Assembly: GCF_043290135.1 (NCBI RefSeq)
Contig: NC_134700.1
Span: 163,839,772 to 163,903,771, forward strand
Length of the DNA: 64,000 nucleotides
Reading direction: 5' to 3'
From: Rhipicephalus microplus
Taxonomy: Eukaryota; Arthropoda; Arachnida; Ixodida; Ixodidae
Within the stretch, counting starts at the first letter, position 1, and each line of letters opens with the position of its first letter. Position numbers and translations under genes: made by a program. The notes under the pieces were generated by a model. It saw only the letters and a program-made list of their open reading frames with translations. It did not search any database and had not been told where the DNA came from. Positions 32,630-44,000 of this stretch are shown piece after piece.

Positions 32630-33112
32630 ACAAAAAAAATTGCCCGCAGCTTCCCTCGAGGGAACACTGAGGAGGATGCGGAAGCATGTAATCGGTTAAC
32701 GGGTGTTAAATTGCGACTTACTTGGGTCGATGGCTAAATTGGTTAACGTGGTTGTGAAATGGGGTGTTAAATGAGTGAACACGTATGGCACGTATGCGAA
32801 AGGGCGGTGTTTTATTTATTGCGACGAACTTTGAGGACGATGGCTTTGTGGTCAGTAAAGTAAAGAGTGAGTGGATCGGGTTGCATCGGTCGTAGGTCGA
32901 AATTTGCAGCGTGCGCGCGGCACAGATGGCGACGGCGCGACGGCGCATGCGCTGTCAGCTGTCGAATGTTCTCGAAGGAGAAGCGCGCGCGGCACAGATG
33001 GTGGGCGACGGCGCATGCGCGCGCGTCAGCTGTCGAATGTTCGAGAAGCGGTGCGGACGGCGCGGACGGCGCACTACAAGACGCGAGTATAAGATGCTTC
33101 CGCATCTAAAAA
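32630..33112 (+). repeat. Interspersed repeat family F2, copy 1
   Basis: It begins AAAATTGCCCGCAGCTTCCC, and GATGCGGAAGCAT (32675-32687) follows. It ends ATGCTTCCGCATCTAAAA, so the near-end motifs are inverse copies. Inside is one and a half units of a 61-bp repeat (GCGACTTACTTGGGTCGATG). Twice after that comes a CGACGGCGCATGCGC...TCAGCTGTCGAATGTTC block. The other copy is at 45817-46448. Confidence 0.8.
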
Positions 33113-33226
33113 TGCTGACGTCGCGCATACTGGCATTTTGTCTTCTAGGAGTGCACGTGCAGTCAGCCTAGCTGGGTCTCTGATGATGTAGACTGAAGCC
33201 CCTCCGCTCGTTTTCCGCCGGTTAGG

Positions 33227-33553
33227 TTACGTAGTGCCAACCCGTTCTTCCCCTCTCTCTTTAACCTTCGCCATGGGAAGGGGCCCAGTATTGCCAGTAA
33301 AACACAACTGGTTCGCCAACACAGGATTTACCCTGTAGCCACTCGGTGCAAAGTGAAGCAAGCCAATGTGGCTGTTCTTCACAGGCGCGCAGTCCATCTG
33401 TCCATCGACGCATACCAAGTCAACCCACTGGATGCGTTGAGGTTCGTGGATTCGAGAAGCATGAAACACCACGAAATTTACGTTTTTACCACATTTCGAC
33501 GTGCAGGTTCTCACAGCGCAGTGGTTCCCCGACATTCTGGCACGTATTGTCAC
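33227..33553 (-). pseudogene. Degenerate THAP-domain relic, zinc-binding Cys lost
   Basis: On the minus strand the frame has CAVRTC (C-x4-C), a FVVF block, QRIQWVDLV (the conserved Trp), then SHIGLLHFAPSGY, where THAP proteins have a C-x2-H. The expected Cys reads Gly (GGC for TGC), one base change. The tail TGNTGPLPM stands where the AVPT-type motif is expected. It is intronless, unlike the gene at 4350. No start or downstream exons are assignable. It may derive from another P-like element inserted in the LTR element. Confidence 0.55.
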
Positions 33554-33844
33554 TCTGAATCATCGTACTCATGCTGTGGAGCACACGTCAAATCAGTTGA
33601 TAGGACTCGGTGCATGGCATGCACGCTTCAACTCAACAAAGAACACATCAATGAGAACATGGCCGGAAGTCAACTCCAACCACACTCAGATCATCGACGT
33701 CATTTTTACTCTCGTAACGTCACTCAGGATGGTATTTGTAGAATGTATCACAACGAGCACGTCGCACTAGTGGCGATATCGCAGGGCAGTCATTTTCTGT
33801 TTTATGTGGTAAGCTCCTTAAAGCTGCGCCTGCTCGTTCCTCGA

Positions 33845-34490
33845 AGTAGTACGTAACATGTCTTACGCTTTTACCTGCAAGGTGGTGCCGTTGGGAGATT
33901 TCTCCTGTGCGTTGTTGAACAATAAAAAATTCGCAGCATGCGCGTCACTAAAACCCGAATTCTCCTGTATCTCATTCCCCATTAGCAGTCATTGGCATGT
34001 ACATTGAACTCTATCTGACAAGAAAGGGTTGCCACGTTATACTCGCTGGGCGTATTCTCCTTGGTTTTAGAAAAATTTAGCGAGCGTTGAGCCGCAATGC
34101 CATAAATATAGTGAACTAGTATGTACCATGCACTCGAGGTGATTAAAGGTGGCAAGTAGACATGAAGCGCAAGCCGTAAGAAAGTGTGCGTGTGCCACCT
34201 CTCGTTTAGTTCTTCGAATGTCCGCTGGATGGCGGAGCTTCTATATGCGGAATATATGATGAAAATATGCGAGATGGTGGTACTTGGAGTGTTGAATAGA
34301 TGGACGAATGGACACGCAGACAGATGCATGGACGGACTCACGGATGGCTGCACGGACGGATGGACGGACGCAGGGATCGACGCACGCACAGACGCACGCA
34401 CGGATGAGCGGATGGACGCACGGATGGTCACACAGACGGACGCATGGACGGACGGATGCTTCGCCCCACTCTCCATCATTCACCCCGTGG
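33845..34490 (-). repeat. Repeat family F1, copy B (inverted)
   Basis: It corresponds to 6675-7416 on the other strand: the GTGAATGATGGAGAGTGGGGCGAAG end, the minisatellite, the GAGGTGGCACACGCACAC block and the CAATGTACATGCCAATG block. It contains the latter only once. The edge near 33845 is uncertain. Confidence 0.75.
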
Positions 34491-34794
34491 TTATGCTTCC
34501 GTTTTTTTTCTCCTTAGTTTTTCTACGCTGTTTGATATCGAATTAAAATAACTTCCACGCGACAGATGCCATTCTAATTTGGCCAAGGAGACCTATGCAT
34601 ACCAAGGGATCGAATGGTGGGCACATCTTGATCTTGAAGTTTGATGTCAGTGCTCCTTTAAGATCACAGCTAGGACTTCTTTACGAACGTTTAGGTCTGG
34701 CGTTCATGTACATAGATTCGCTCTCACTTGGTTTTTCTTTTTTATTAACTTTTGAAATTTTGCAATGCGCTAAGGGAAGAGCTACGTAGCGCCA

Positions 34795-34996
34795 CGCCAG
34801 TCTTGGCCAGCTGCCGTGCTGATGAAGAAGTGAGCCGCGTGGATCCTAATGCGCCAGCCAAAAGGAATTTCAGAACGGCCTAGTTCATGCCCTGGCTGGA
34901 CGCTGAAGCGGCGACACCACCTGTGCCTGCGTCCCGAATAAACTCTTTCCCCTCGGCACGGGCTCGCCCCCACCATCTCGTCTCTCATACCTCAAA
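34795..34996 (+). repeat. 3' LTR of the nested LTR element
   Basis: It begins CGTAGCGCCACGCCAGTC (TG decayed to CG). It includes a functional-looking AATAAA (near 34937) and ends ATACCTCAAA, followed by the ACTC duplication. Confidence 0.75.
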
Positions 34997-35317
34997 ACTC
35001 CAAAATAAGAGGGTGATCACGTAAGCACCTAGACGCATACATACACACGCATACATACATACATACAAACATACGTACATCATACATACATACATACATA
35101 CATACATACATACATACATACATACATACATACATACATACATACATACATACATGCATACATACATACATACATACATACACACATACATACATACATA
35201 CATACGTACGTACGTACGTACGTACGTACAGACAGATAGATAGATAGATAGATAGGTAGATAGATAGATAGATACTCAAAGTACCAACAGTAAGCAAAGA
35301 ACTGCTTCGCATCTATA
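34997..35317 (+). repeat. Repeat family F3, copy 2 (right part) with microsatellites
   Basis: It starts by completing the GGTTTAC...TAAG motif cut by the LTR element. Next come (ATAC)n (35036-35204), (GTAC)n and (GATA)n (35233-35273). It ends CTCAAAGTACC...ACTGCTTCGCATCTATATT, the family terminus. Confidence 0.75.
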
Positions 35318-37386
35318 TTTCCTGCACCGAGTTCATATATCTTCTTGGAAATACAGTGAAAAAAATCTGTTTGGAATTACCAAAAAGCAAGAACTGCTGT
35401 GGCACCACGGGTGGCCGCTGCTGAACCTTTCATTTCGCCTCTCTCGTTCCCTTCTATTCATGCTCTCTTTGTATTGCCCTTTTTCGTTCTCTGCTGCACT
35501 CTGCAATCACTCTCTTACGTCCTCGTTTGCTCTATGAGTAACGCCGACGGTGACGCACTCAACGCACAAATGGGTGCCTAAAAGGTCAGTAAGCCAACTC
35601 CCGTGAACACCTCAAGAGGAGGTGTTCACGGGAGTTGGCTTACTGGCATTTAAGAGAGCAAGAAATAATACAAAATATAAATAAGCAGATGACAAGTTAC
35701 AACTGGAGTACCTAAATAGCTCTGCGGAGATAAATTTTCTTTGTCAACCCCTCCTACTTTTTCGACTGCTCGTCCCATCCCACTTTCTGGGGCGTGGCTC
35801 TTTGTTTTTGCCTGCTGTCGTGCACAGTTTGTCATTACTGGACTTACGAGATAAATAAGTATGGGTTATATAACATAAAGCCTGGTGATTCTGGTATATG
35901 GGGTACGTGCCCATGTCACGTGGTGAGGAGAGCGAATGGAAAATAGGTGAAACATACTTTTTTTCTGACCATCTCAGCCTCAAGAAACTATGTCCAACCA
36001 AGCTGCCAAGAACCCACAAGTATACGATTGCTGAGGCGAGCATTCATTATATATATGCGAATGAATTGTATGACCCACGATGCACAACAGCAGGCGTTAA
36101 CAACCGACGGTATCGAAACCCATCTGGCCAAGTGGTGACGCAGAGCTTGACCTGCTGACGTATTGCGATCATATATTTTATAACTACTATTATATACAAG
36201 CATAGGTTTATTTTGACAACAAGCTTCAGTCAAAGGTGATTTACAGCGGAGTGCGTCGATGGCGCAAATATAAAAACGTCGACTACCGACCACCAGTGGT
36301 GCACTTAGAAGAAGGCTTAATGCAAGAACACTATTAAAAAAATTAAAAGCACGCTACAGAAACACAAAGGTGGAAAAATAACCCGCACCTTCCCAGATTG
36401 GAGTTCTTGAGAATCGTTTCGTTCTTTCCGCACGTATACGTGCCGCATTAAAGGAAGCTTTCGTTTGCTAAAAAGAATAACTCATTTCATTAGAGCATTA
36501 CGTTTTTGCATATTATATTAGCACTATCGGTACCTTACGTTTGGCAAAGTAAAGAACACCAGAAATTTGAAAATGAAATTCTCGTTAAAAAGTGGTGATT
36601 ACCGTGCGCGTCTTTCTACTCTTTTTAATACAAAGTAAACGAATCTACAACGACAAACTGATTGGGACCTCGATTGCATCAACTCAAGACTCCACGTTTC
36701 CAGTCACGAATCTACTAAATATTGCAAGGAAAAAGTGAAGTGAGGCTTGCAACGAACATCCGCAATGTGCATTGTTTGGGCTGAAGCGTGCAGCGTGCAA
36801 CCTGTTTCCCGCGTGTTGTTTCCCACTGGGAACATTTTTCTGATCTTGTCGTCTTTCTAGCACGGTCTACAACAAGATACGCTGTCGCGACACGGCGCTG
36901 CACTAATAAATAACGCGAAAAAATAACAAAAAGAAACAACCCAGTTTGAGCCTGCCGAGTGTCATGGAAACCTTCTAGCGGGGAATCCCAAAAACACGAA
37001 CCGAAAGAACTGTTCTGATCTGAAGAGACATCAGAAAAGTACGTCTGTTTCTCGCTTCACCGGTGTCGCGAAAGAGAGGACCGTGTGCGGCAGCGCATTT
37101 AATTTCAAGTCACACAAACAACAAAATGGGCGATAAAGAAATTACATCTTTCTTGTTTATGTGACGACGTTATAGGTGGGTTGTTGTAGCTTATGGGACG
37201 GCAGGAAATAAGAAGCTCAAAGTTAAGCATTGTCACTTCTGACTGGAGATAAAGGTCTTGGGTCAGAATCGTTTCCTTTTGAAGTACAATCCCTGTTTAG
37301 TCCTTAACATTGTCGCACGTCGTCAACTTGAGCTGTCGTTTGCAAGGTCCCCGATGATGATCATATTGTGCTAGTGCGAGCAATTC

Positions 37387-37389
<3 letters not shown>
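35318..37389. other. No gene seen; contains a perfect palindrome
   Basis: AT-rich sequence with no domain-bearing frame. The main structure is the palindrome at 35587-35645, reported separately. Confidence 0.35.
35587..35645. repeat. Perfect inverted repeat, 27-bp arms, 5-nt loop
   Basis: Arms 35587-35613 and 35619-35645 are exact reverse complements separated by AAGAG. The predicted hairpin is extremely stable. It is not part of any repeat copy seen in this window. Confidence 0.95.

Positions 37390-37438
<49 letters not shown>
37390..37438. repeat. (CA)n microsatellite
   Basis: About 24 uninterrupted AC dinucleotides. Confidence 0.95.
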
Positions 37439-37440
<2 letters not shown>

Positions 37441-40400
37441 TGAAGGAACTGTCTTCTGATACTTTCTTTCGAATTTCTGTCTACATCGACTTTCTCGAAT
37501 TCTGAAAACTAGATTAGTGTCATCAGCGTAGCGAGCCATGGAGATCCGCCATAAACGAGACAGTATTACAACCCAATAGAATTTGTCCAATTGTCTATTC
37601 AGGTTCATGTCCACAGTGTAGGTTTGCAAATGGAACCACACGAGAGGAAAAAGAAGTTTTTTAAGTTTCATGCGAAATGAATTTGTTAAACACTCAGAAG
37701 CACGTCTTCAGGCCGAACAATAATGCTAATGGATCCCAACGAAACACTTTACGACGCATAACTATATGTAGCAGCGTGCGACTGAAAATGGTCATTTGCA
37801 CATAATGAAGTAAACACACATATTATCTGAAATATGCAGAACTCAAGTTTTAGTATTTTTAAGTTTCGAAAATGCTAATTATATACAGGCACAAATTTTC
37901 ATCGTGCAGGACTTTTGAGAAAGCTATGAATTGGTTCAACGAACAAGAAAAGTAGTCACATTTTCTACCGCTAGTGAACCGAATATAATGCATTTTCATA
38001 AGCACCATAAATTATAATAATCGCTCGCACACTCATTAGTTTAAGAAGCAAGATTTCATGCGGGTAAGGCTAACACATCTACATGACAGTTGATGAGCGC
38101 AAATATCGGCCTTTCATAACACTGGCGCAACGAACAGTGCAACATGAAGAAATTGAACACCTTTCACAAGAAGAAAAAACACAAAATCTTTTATAAAGCT
38201 CAGCTACTCTTAGTGTACAAAAGGTTCGAAGGTAGAAAGGGCCCTGCAAATATATTTACTCGCTAATAATGTAATACCAACTAGCACAAGCAGCAATCTT
38301 GTTGGGCATACTCATCACAATCAGCACTGAAAAAGGGAACATGAAAGCACAAACAAATGCACTTCCTTGTGTTCTAGTGTTTCTGTTTATTTCTGTGCTG
38401 ATTCTGATGGGCATGTACCAATTATCCCAGTTTGCTACATTGTTGGACAAAGGCTGCTTTTAGGAGCGAAGCACTTCAGGATCTCGACTTATCGGCGTCC
38501 ATGGTCGTTATGGTGTGTTGTGGTTCATCATGCACTGGTATGCGTCACGGAAATTCCCTAAATACCACAACTTCCCACCGGTCCATTAAACATGAGAAAG
38601 GCAACGGTTAGCTCAACAAAAAGCCGACGACGTCAGTGGAATCTTAACACACTTCCGCTGATTTTGAAGTATTTTTCCGAACACGTCAGAAAAGCAGGAA
38701 CACCATATCCTACATGACTGGCCAAGCTCGGCATCACTAGTGTCTCATAAAAAAGAATATCTCCTAAAACATGGCGTGCTTCGCCCATTCAATCGTTTTA
38801 CGTTAGTCGAGTTGAAGGGATTTTTCTACACGCTTCGCTTATCCCGAATTTGTTTTGCCTCTCACGTCTTTAGGATATGTCAGCTGTACCATCCACGATA
38901 CGGAGGTACGGTGGTTGTCGCTGGAGACAGCTGGGGATGTCGCTGGAGGCAGGCCCGAAGGAGGCACTACCGTATATAGTTAACGCTTGACACGAGAATT
39001 CGCATCCATTACGCGCTATCCCTAAAAGTGAGATTTCTATTATGTAGCTGTGATAAATTGTCTTGTAATCAACATCCAATCGGTAAGTCCAATACACTTG
39101 CCGTCATTAGCCAGTACAATCGAACTGTGAGTCTCCAGTGACGTTCGGCTTATGAGCTCTCTGAGAATCAATATTCAGAAATATGGGCTTGTTGCGGCAA
39201 CACATTGTTTTAGGAAGTGGAACGATGTGATTGGCGGAACCAACTTTTTTATTTATCGCACCTTCAGTTATTCATAAATGAGAACAGATAGCTCTAGGTC
39301 AACAGCTATCGTTTCGGTGGGCATCGCCATGATTTTCGGGGCAAGCTTCATGGCTCCTTACTATTTTTGAATAGCCTGCTCGATGGAAAACCGAAACGTT
39401 GTCTGAGTATTGCGCGTGAGCACTGACTCTGCCGGCATTATTTTTGGGGTCCCTAAACGTTTGCAGTCACCATTAGAAAATTCCGAAGATAGGGCAAGAT
39501 AGGTTATTCCTTGCCAACACATGAACTAATACTTCCAAGATAGATTACAGCTACTCCTTGAAGCGCTTGGGCAGACCTATTTGCTTCCCCCCACCACTCT
39601 TTCCCATAGCCCGGACGTGCTCACTGCCGTCCCGCCGCTATCCACACATGACAACGCACGCCGTTTGGCATGTAGTTTCTCCGATCCTCAGTGAACCGCT
39701 GGCGGTGACCGATACAATGTGATCGCACATACACACTGTAGGCACCGCCGCACCACCGCAAATGCTGACAGCGAATTCTTTGTTATAGCAGTTGCAACGG
39801 CCAAATACATTTTGCGCTATGAAATAAGATGCCCCGAAGATATTGCCCACTTGCGGTTAACGAACTTTATTTTGATACAATATCGCTTCATGCCGAGGTC
39901 CACCAAGACTTCTGTACCGCACTACCGTCAGTAAAGGACTTCAAAAAAATAGGGAGTGATGAACAAGCAAAAAAAAATTTCGTCGGAAGCTCTCTGCTGC
40001 CAACGGAATCATGTTGACTTCGATCACTCTTATTGTGGACATGTACAAACAATCCTGCGTATGTTTGTAGGACACTAAAAAGTACTGCTGCTGGTTGTGT
40101 TCTTGTGTACAATAGATTTAAGAGAAAAATACTGTGTTAACGTATACATCCGAGCTATGTCACGATCTTGTCTATTTCAGTCAATATCGAGGCATCTACT
40201 GAAATTTGATAAGCCCTAATATCTTCCGATAAAAGACAAAGGCGTTTTTGTGATCTGCCTTCTCCAAGACATCTATAAACACGTAAGTCTTATGGTTAGA
40301 ACTATCCGCAGCCAAAGTTCACGCCGGCTCACACTCGTAGATCATATGCCCCTGAATGAGTATACAACGTAGCCCACGCAACGCGCAAAATAAATGGGCG

Positions 40401-40659
40401 GCTTCTTGAGTGAACAGGGTGTTTCATTTGTCTACTGTCATTTGCCTTAGATCACTGCTATACTGCAGATTAAAAAGGGACTTTCACTAGTAACTTTCTG
40501 CGGTGGCTAACATAGTCTATTGACCTCTTCCTGCTATAAGCCTGAGGTTTGAAAGCGGAACACCGCACTTTGTGGCCTCAGTGAGAAACATAGCGGAGGG
40601 ATTTCATAATACCAGAGGGGGTGAGGCATCGCCACGCTTTTCCTTTTCATTGTATATAT
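37439..40659. other. No gene seen
   Basis: AT-rich sequence without a frame of recognisable domain. A faint reverse-transcriptase-like box (RYADDTN, minus strand, near 37519-37530) is noted among the findings. SINE-like or tRNA-like motifs are not convincing. Confidence 0.35.
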
Positions 40660-40834
40660 TGTCACGTCGCTCCAGGGGATGTCGACAAGGTCTATTGATG
40701 TCCGAGCAACAGGGCTCTAACCAAGCGCGCCGGTTGGGCTTGTCTTCTAGAGCGGGGGTTCACGCGCACTTCTTTCTTCTTCGTGGTGTGTGCCTTCACC
40801 TTGGCATACGACCCACTACTAGAAGCAGGTGGCA
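40660..40834 (-). repeat. Candidate 3' LTR of the gypsy element
   Basis: It lies immediately after a purine-rich tract, begins TGCCACCTGC and ends GACGTGACA (TG...CA). Only one copy exists in the window, so the boundary cannot be confirmed by comparison. The length of about 175 bp is short but possible. Confidence 0.5.
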
Positions 40835-41022
40835 ATATTCCTCCTCAACAAAAAAAGAAAGAGCATCGTCCCGATGCTGTAAAGTTATTGAAAAAAAAAC
40901 CAAAACAAAGTAGGTTAAACAATGAAAAAGGGCACCAATAATCAAATGTGTGACGCGATAAGTTCACCAATGATGAGGCAATTGTCGGAGCACAGGAGAA
41001 AAAACACAGGAAAAGTGGTCTT

Positions 41023-44000
41023 TTAGGAACGCGCAAAATAGGGCTTCATGCGCACCACGTGAACTATGTCAGAGGTCGGTTGTTTTCGTTGTGCCCATCG
41101 TGACGGCGTAGCGTCCGGAACCACTTCGTAGTTTACGTCGCTCACGCGGCGTATTACTTTATACGGACCGAAGTATCTGCTGAGCAACTTTTCGGAGAGG
41201 CCACGGCGCCGAACAGGGGTCCAAACCCAAACTTGGTCTCCCGGACTGTAAGATACGTCATTGTGACGCTTATTGTAACGTCGTGCATCGACCTGTTGCT
41301 GCTGACCAATGTGTAGCCGGGCGAGCTGGCGAGTTTCCTCGGCACGCTCTGCAAATTCTTCTGCGTCAGTTGTTAATCGATCAGCGCCTTCATAAGGAAG
41401 CATCGCATCCAGCATCGTCTGAACTTCGCGGCCGTAGAGAAGGCGAAACGGTGTAAGTCGGGTTGTTTCTTGAACGGCGGTGTTATAAGCGAACGTCACA
41501 TAAGGCAAAATGCGATCCCATGTTTTGTGTTGGACGTCGATGTACATGGAGATCATGTTTGTGACTGTCTTATTTAGTCGCTCGGTTAAGCCGTTGCTCT
41601 GCGGATGGTAAGCAGTCGTCGTTCGATGCCTAGTGTTACTTAGCCGAAAAACTTCATCAATAAGTTGTGCAGTGAACGCTGTTCCTCTGTCGGTTATCAC
41701 TGTAGATGGAGCACCGTGGCGCAGAACAATGTGGCACATGAAGAACTGTGCTACCTCAGAAGCCGTGGCTCGTGGTATCGCCTGTGTCTCAGCATAGCGG
41801 GTCAAATAGTCAGTTGCAACAATGACCCATTTGTTGCCGTCGGACGATAAAGGAAATGGGCCGAGAATGTCCATGCCGACTTGGTCAAATGGCTTGTGGG
41901 GTGGATCAATTGGCTGAAGTAATCCCGCCGGCTTGCTTGGTGGCGACTTTCGACGCTGGCATTCACGACAGCATTTAACGTACTGCTTCACGCTTGCTGA
42001 AAGTCCGGGCCAGTAGTACGCCTCACTTACTCTGGCGAGCGTTCGCGAGTAGCCTAGATGACCAGATGTGGGTTCATCATGGCACGCGGAGAGGACTTCG
42101 TCCCGCATGTCCTTCGGAATGACGAGGAGGTAAGCGCGGCTCGTAGAACGGGCGTTTTTTTTATACAGGACATTACCTCGGAGGCAGAAAGACGTCATGA
42201 CACGAAATAGATGGCAAGGTATAACGGCGCTATGACCCTCCAGATAGTCGATGAGCGGTCGAATCTCTTCATCCTCTCGCTGGCGTCTGCTCAAGTCAGA
42301 TGAGCTAAGGGCGCCCAGGAAACCATCATCGTCGTCTTCTTCTTGATTGACTAAAGGTATGGGTGCACACGACAGCGTATCAGCGTCTTCATGCTTCCGT
42401 CCAGACTTATATACGATGGTAACGTCAAATTCCTGTAGACGCAAGCTCCATCGGGCCAGTCGTCCAGAGGGATCACGAATGTTTACCAACCAGCAGAGGG
42501 CATGGTGGTCCGTCACCACTTTAAATGGACGACCATAGAGGTACGGGCGAAACTTCGTGATCGCCCACACTACTGCGAGACACTCTTTTTCTGTGGTCGT
42601 GTAATTCACCTCGGTACGGGACAGTGAGCGGCTGGCATAGGCAATGACTCGTTCTTTGCCGTGTTGATGCTGGATGAGCACTGCGCCGAGGCCGATGTTA
42701 CTGGCGTCAGTGTGCACCTCTGTGTCAGCATCATCGTCAAAATGCGCAAGAACAGGGGCTGACTGCATCCGCTGTCGTAGCTCGGCAAAAGCAGCCTGTT
42801 GTTCGGTAGCCCATACAAACGGTGTGTCGTCGCGTGTAAGGCGAGTCAAGGGTTCCGCTATCTTTGAAAACCCTCTAATAAATCGTCGATAGTAGGCGCA
42901 CAAGCCCAGAAAGCGTCGAATAGCCTTTTTGTCTGTAGGATGCGGAAACGCGGCTACAGCGGCAAGTTTGCCGGGGTCGGGTCGAACTCCTTTCGCGTTG
43001 ACTACATGGCCAAGGAATTTGAGCTCTTCATAACCAAAGTGACACTTCTGCGGTTTGAGTGTAAGATCTGCTGACTGAATAGCCTGTAGCACACTCCTGA
43101 GGCGATGAAGATGTTGCTGGAAGGTTTCGGAAAAAACGACAACATCATCAAGGTATACGAGACAAGTTTGCCACTTCAGACCAGTAAGCACAGTATCCAT
43201 CATTCGCTGGAAGGTTGCGGGTGCTGAGCACAAACCAAAAGGAAGGACTCGAAATTCATACAGGCCATCAGGGGTAACAAAGGCCGTTTTCTCGCGATCT
43301 CGCTCGTCAACCTCGATCTGCCAGTACCCGCTTTTTAAATCCAAAGAGGAAAAATAGTGGGCGCGGCGTAATCTGTCTAACGAGTCGTCGATGCGTGGCA
43401 GCGGGTACACGTCCTTTTTAGTCACGCTGTTCAGCTTCCGGTAATCGACGCAAAAACGTAGCGTTCCGTCTTTCTTCTTGACTAGGACGACCGGAGAGGA
43501 CCACGCACTGTTGGAAGGCTCGATGATGCCGTCGTCAAGCATTTCTCGAACTTGCGTACGAATGGCTTCTCGTTCCTTCGCTGACACACGGTAAGGCTGT
43601 TGGTGTACTGGGCGAGCGTCGTCGTAAGTGATGATTCTGTGCCTAGTGATCGAAGTCTGGCGCACCTTAGAGGAAGCAGCGAAGCATGACTTGAATTCAA
43701 GCAAGAGTTTTCGCAGTGCTGTCTGGTTCTCTGGTGTGAGGTTAGAATTAATGTCGATATTGTTTAGAGACGTATCGGCGGCCTCCACTGCGTTCGACGA
43801 GAAGCAGATGGGAACGGTACTTAATTCATCTGCAAACGCTAACGAAGTGCCACGAAAAAGGTGTCGGTGTTCGTTGCTGAAATTTGTAACGAGCAGTTGA
43901 GATCGGCCATCACGTAGCTGTATGATACTCCTAGCCACACAAACACCTTGAGACAGCAAGTGTTCAAAATTACTTTCTGCAATCGCTTCACCATTTCGCA

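Larger units (their letters stand above)
30651..34996 (+). mobile_element. LTR retrotransposon with both LTRs and nested insertions, no pol
   Basis: Related LTRs lie at 30651-30862 and 34795-34996. The purine-rich AAGGGAAGAG just before the second LTR looks like a polypurine tract. ACTC (30647-30650 and 34997-35000) is a 4-bp target duplication. Host repeat F3 reads continuously across the join, which confirms the ends. The internal region has a gag relic, a Pro/Thr-rich decayed stretch, an F2 repeat, a THAP relic and an inverted F1 copy. No protease, RT or integrase was seen, so it depends on another element for mobility, or its pol is lost. Confidence 0.75.

Noticed and set aside
34985..35312. 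Met-Tyr-Val-Cys and Ile-Tyr-Leu-Ser repeat frames (also 22477-22704)
   Set aside because: They are products of ATAC and GATA microsatellites, not proteins.
35650..36043. Minus frames next to the 35.6-kb palindrome
   Set aside because: No domain, no consistent start and no similarity to other parts of the window.
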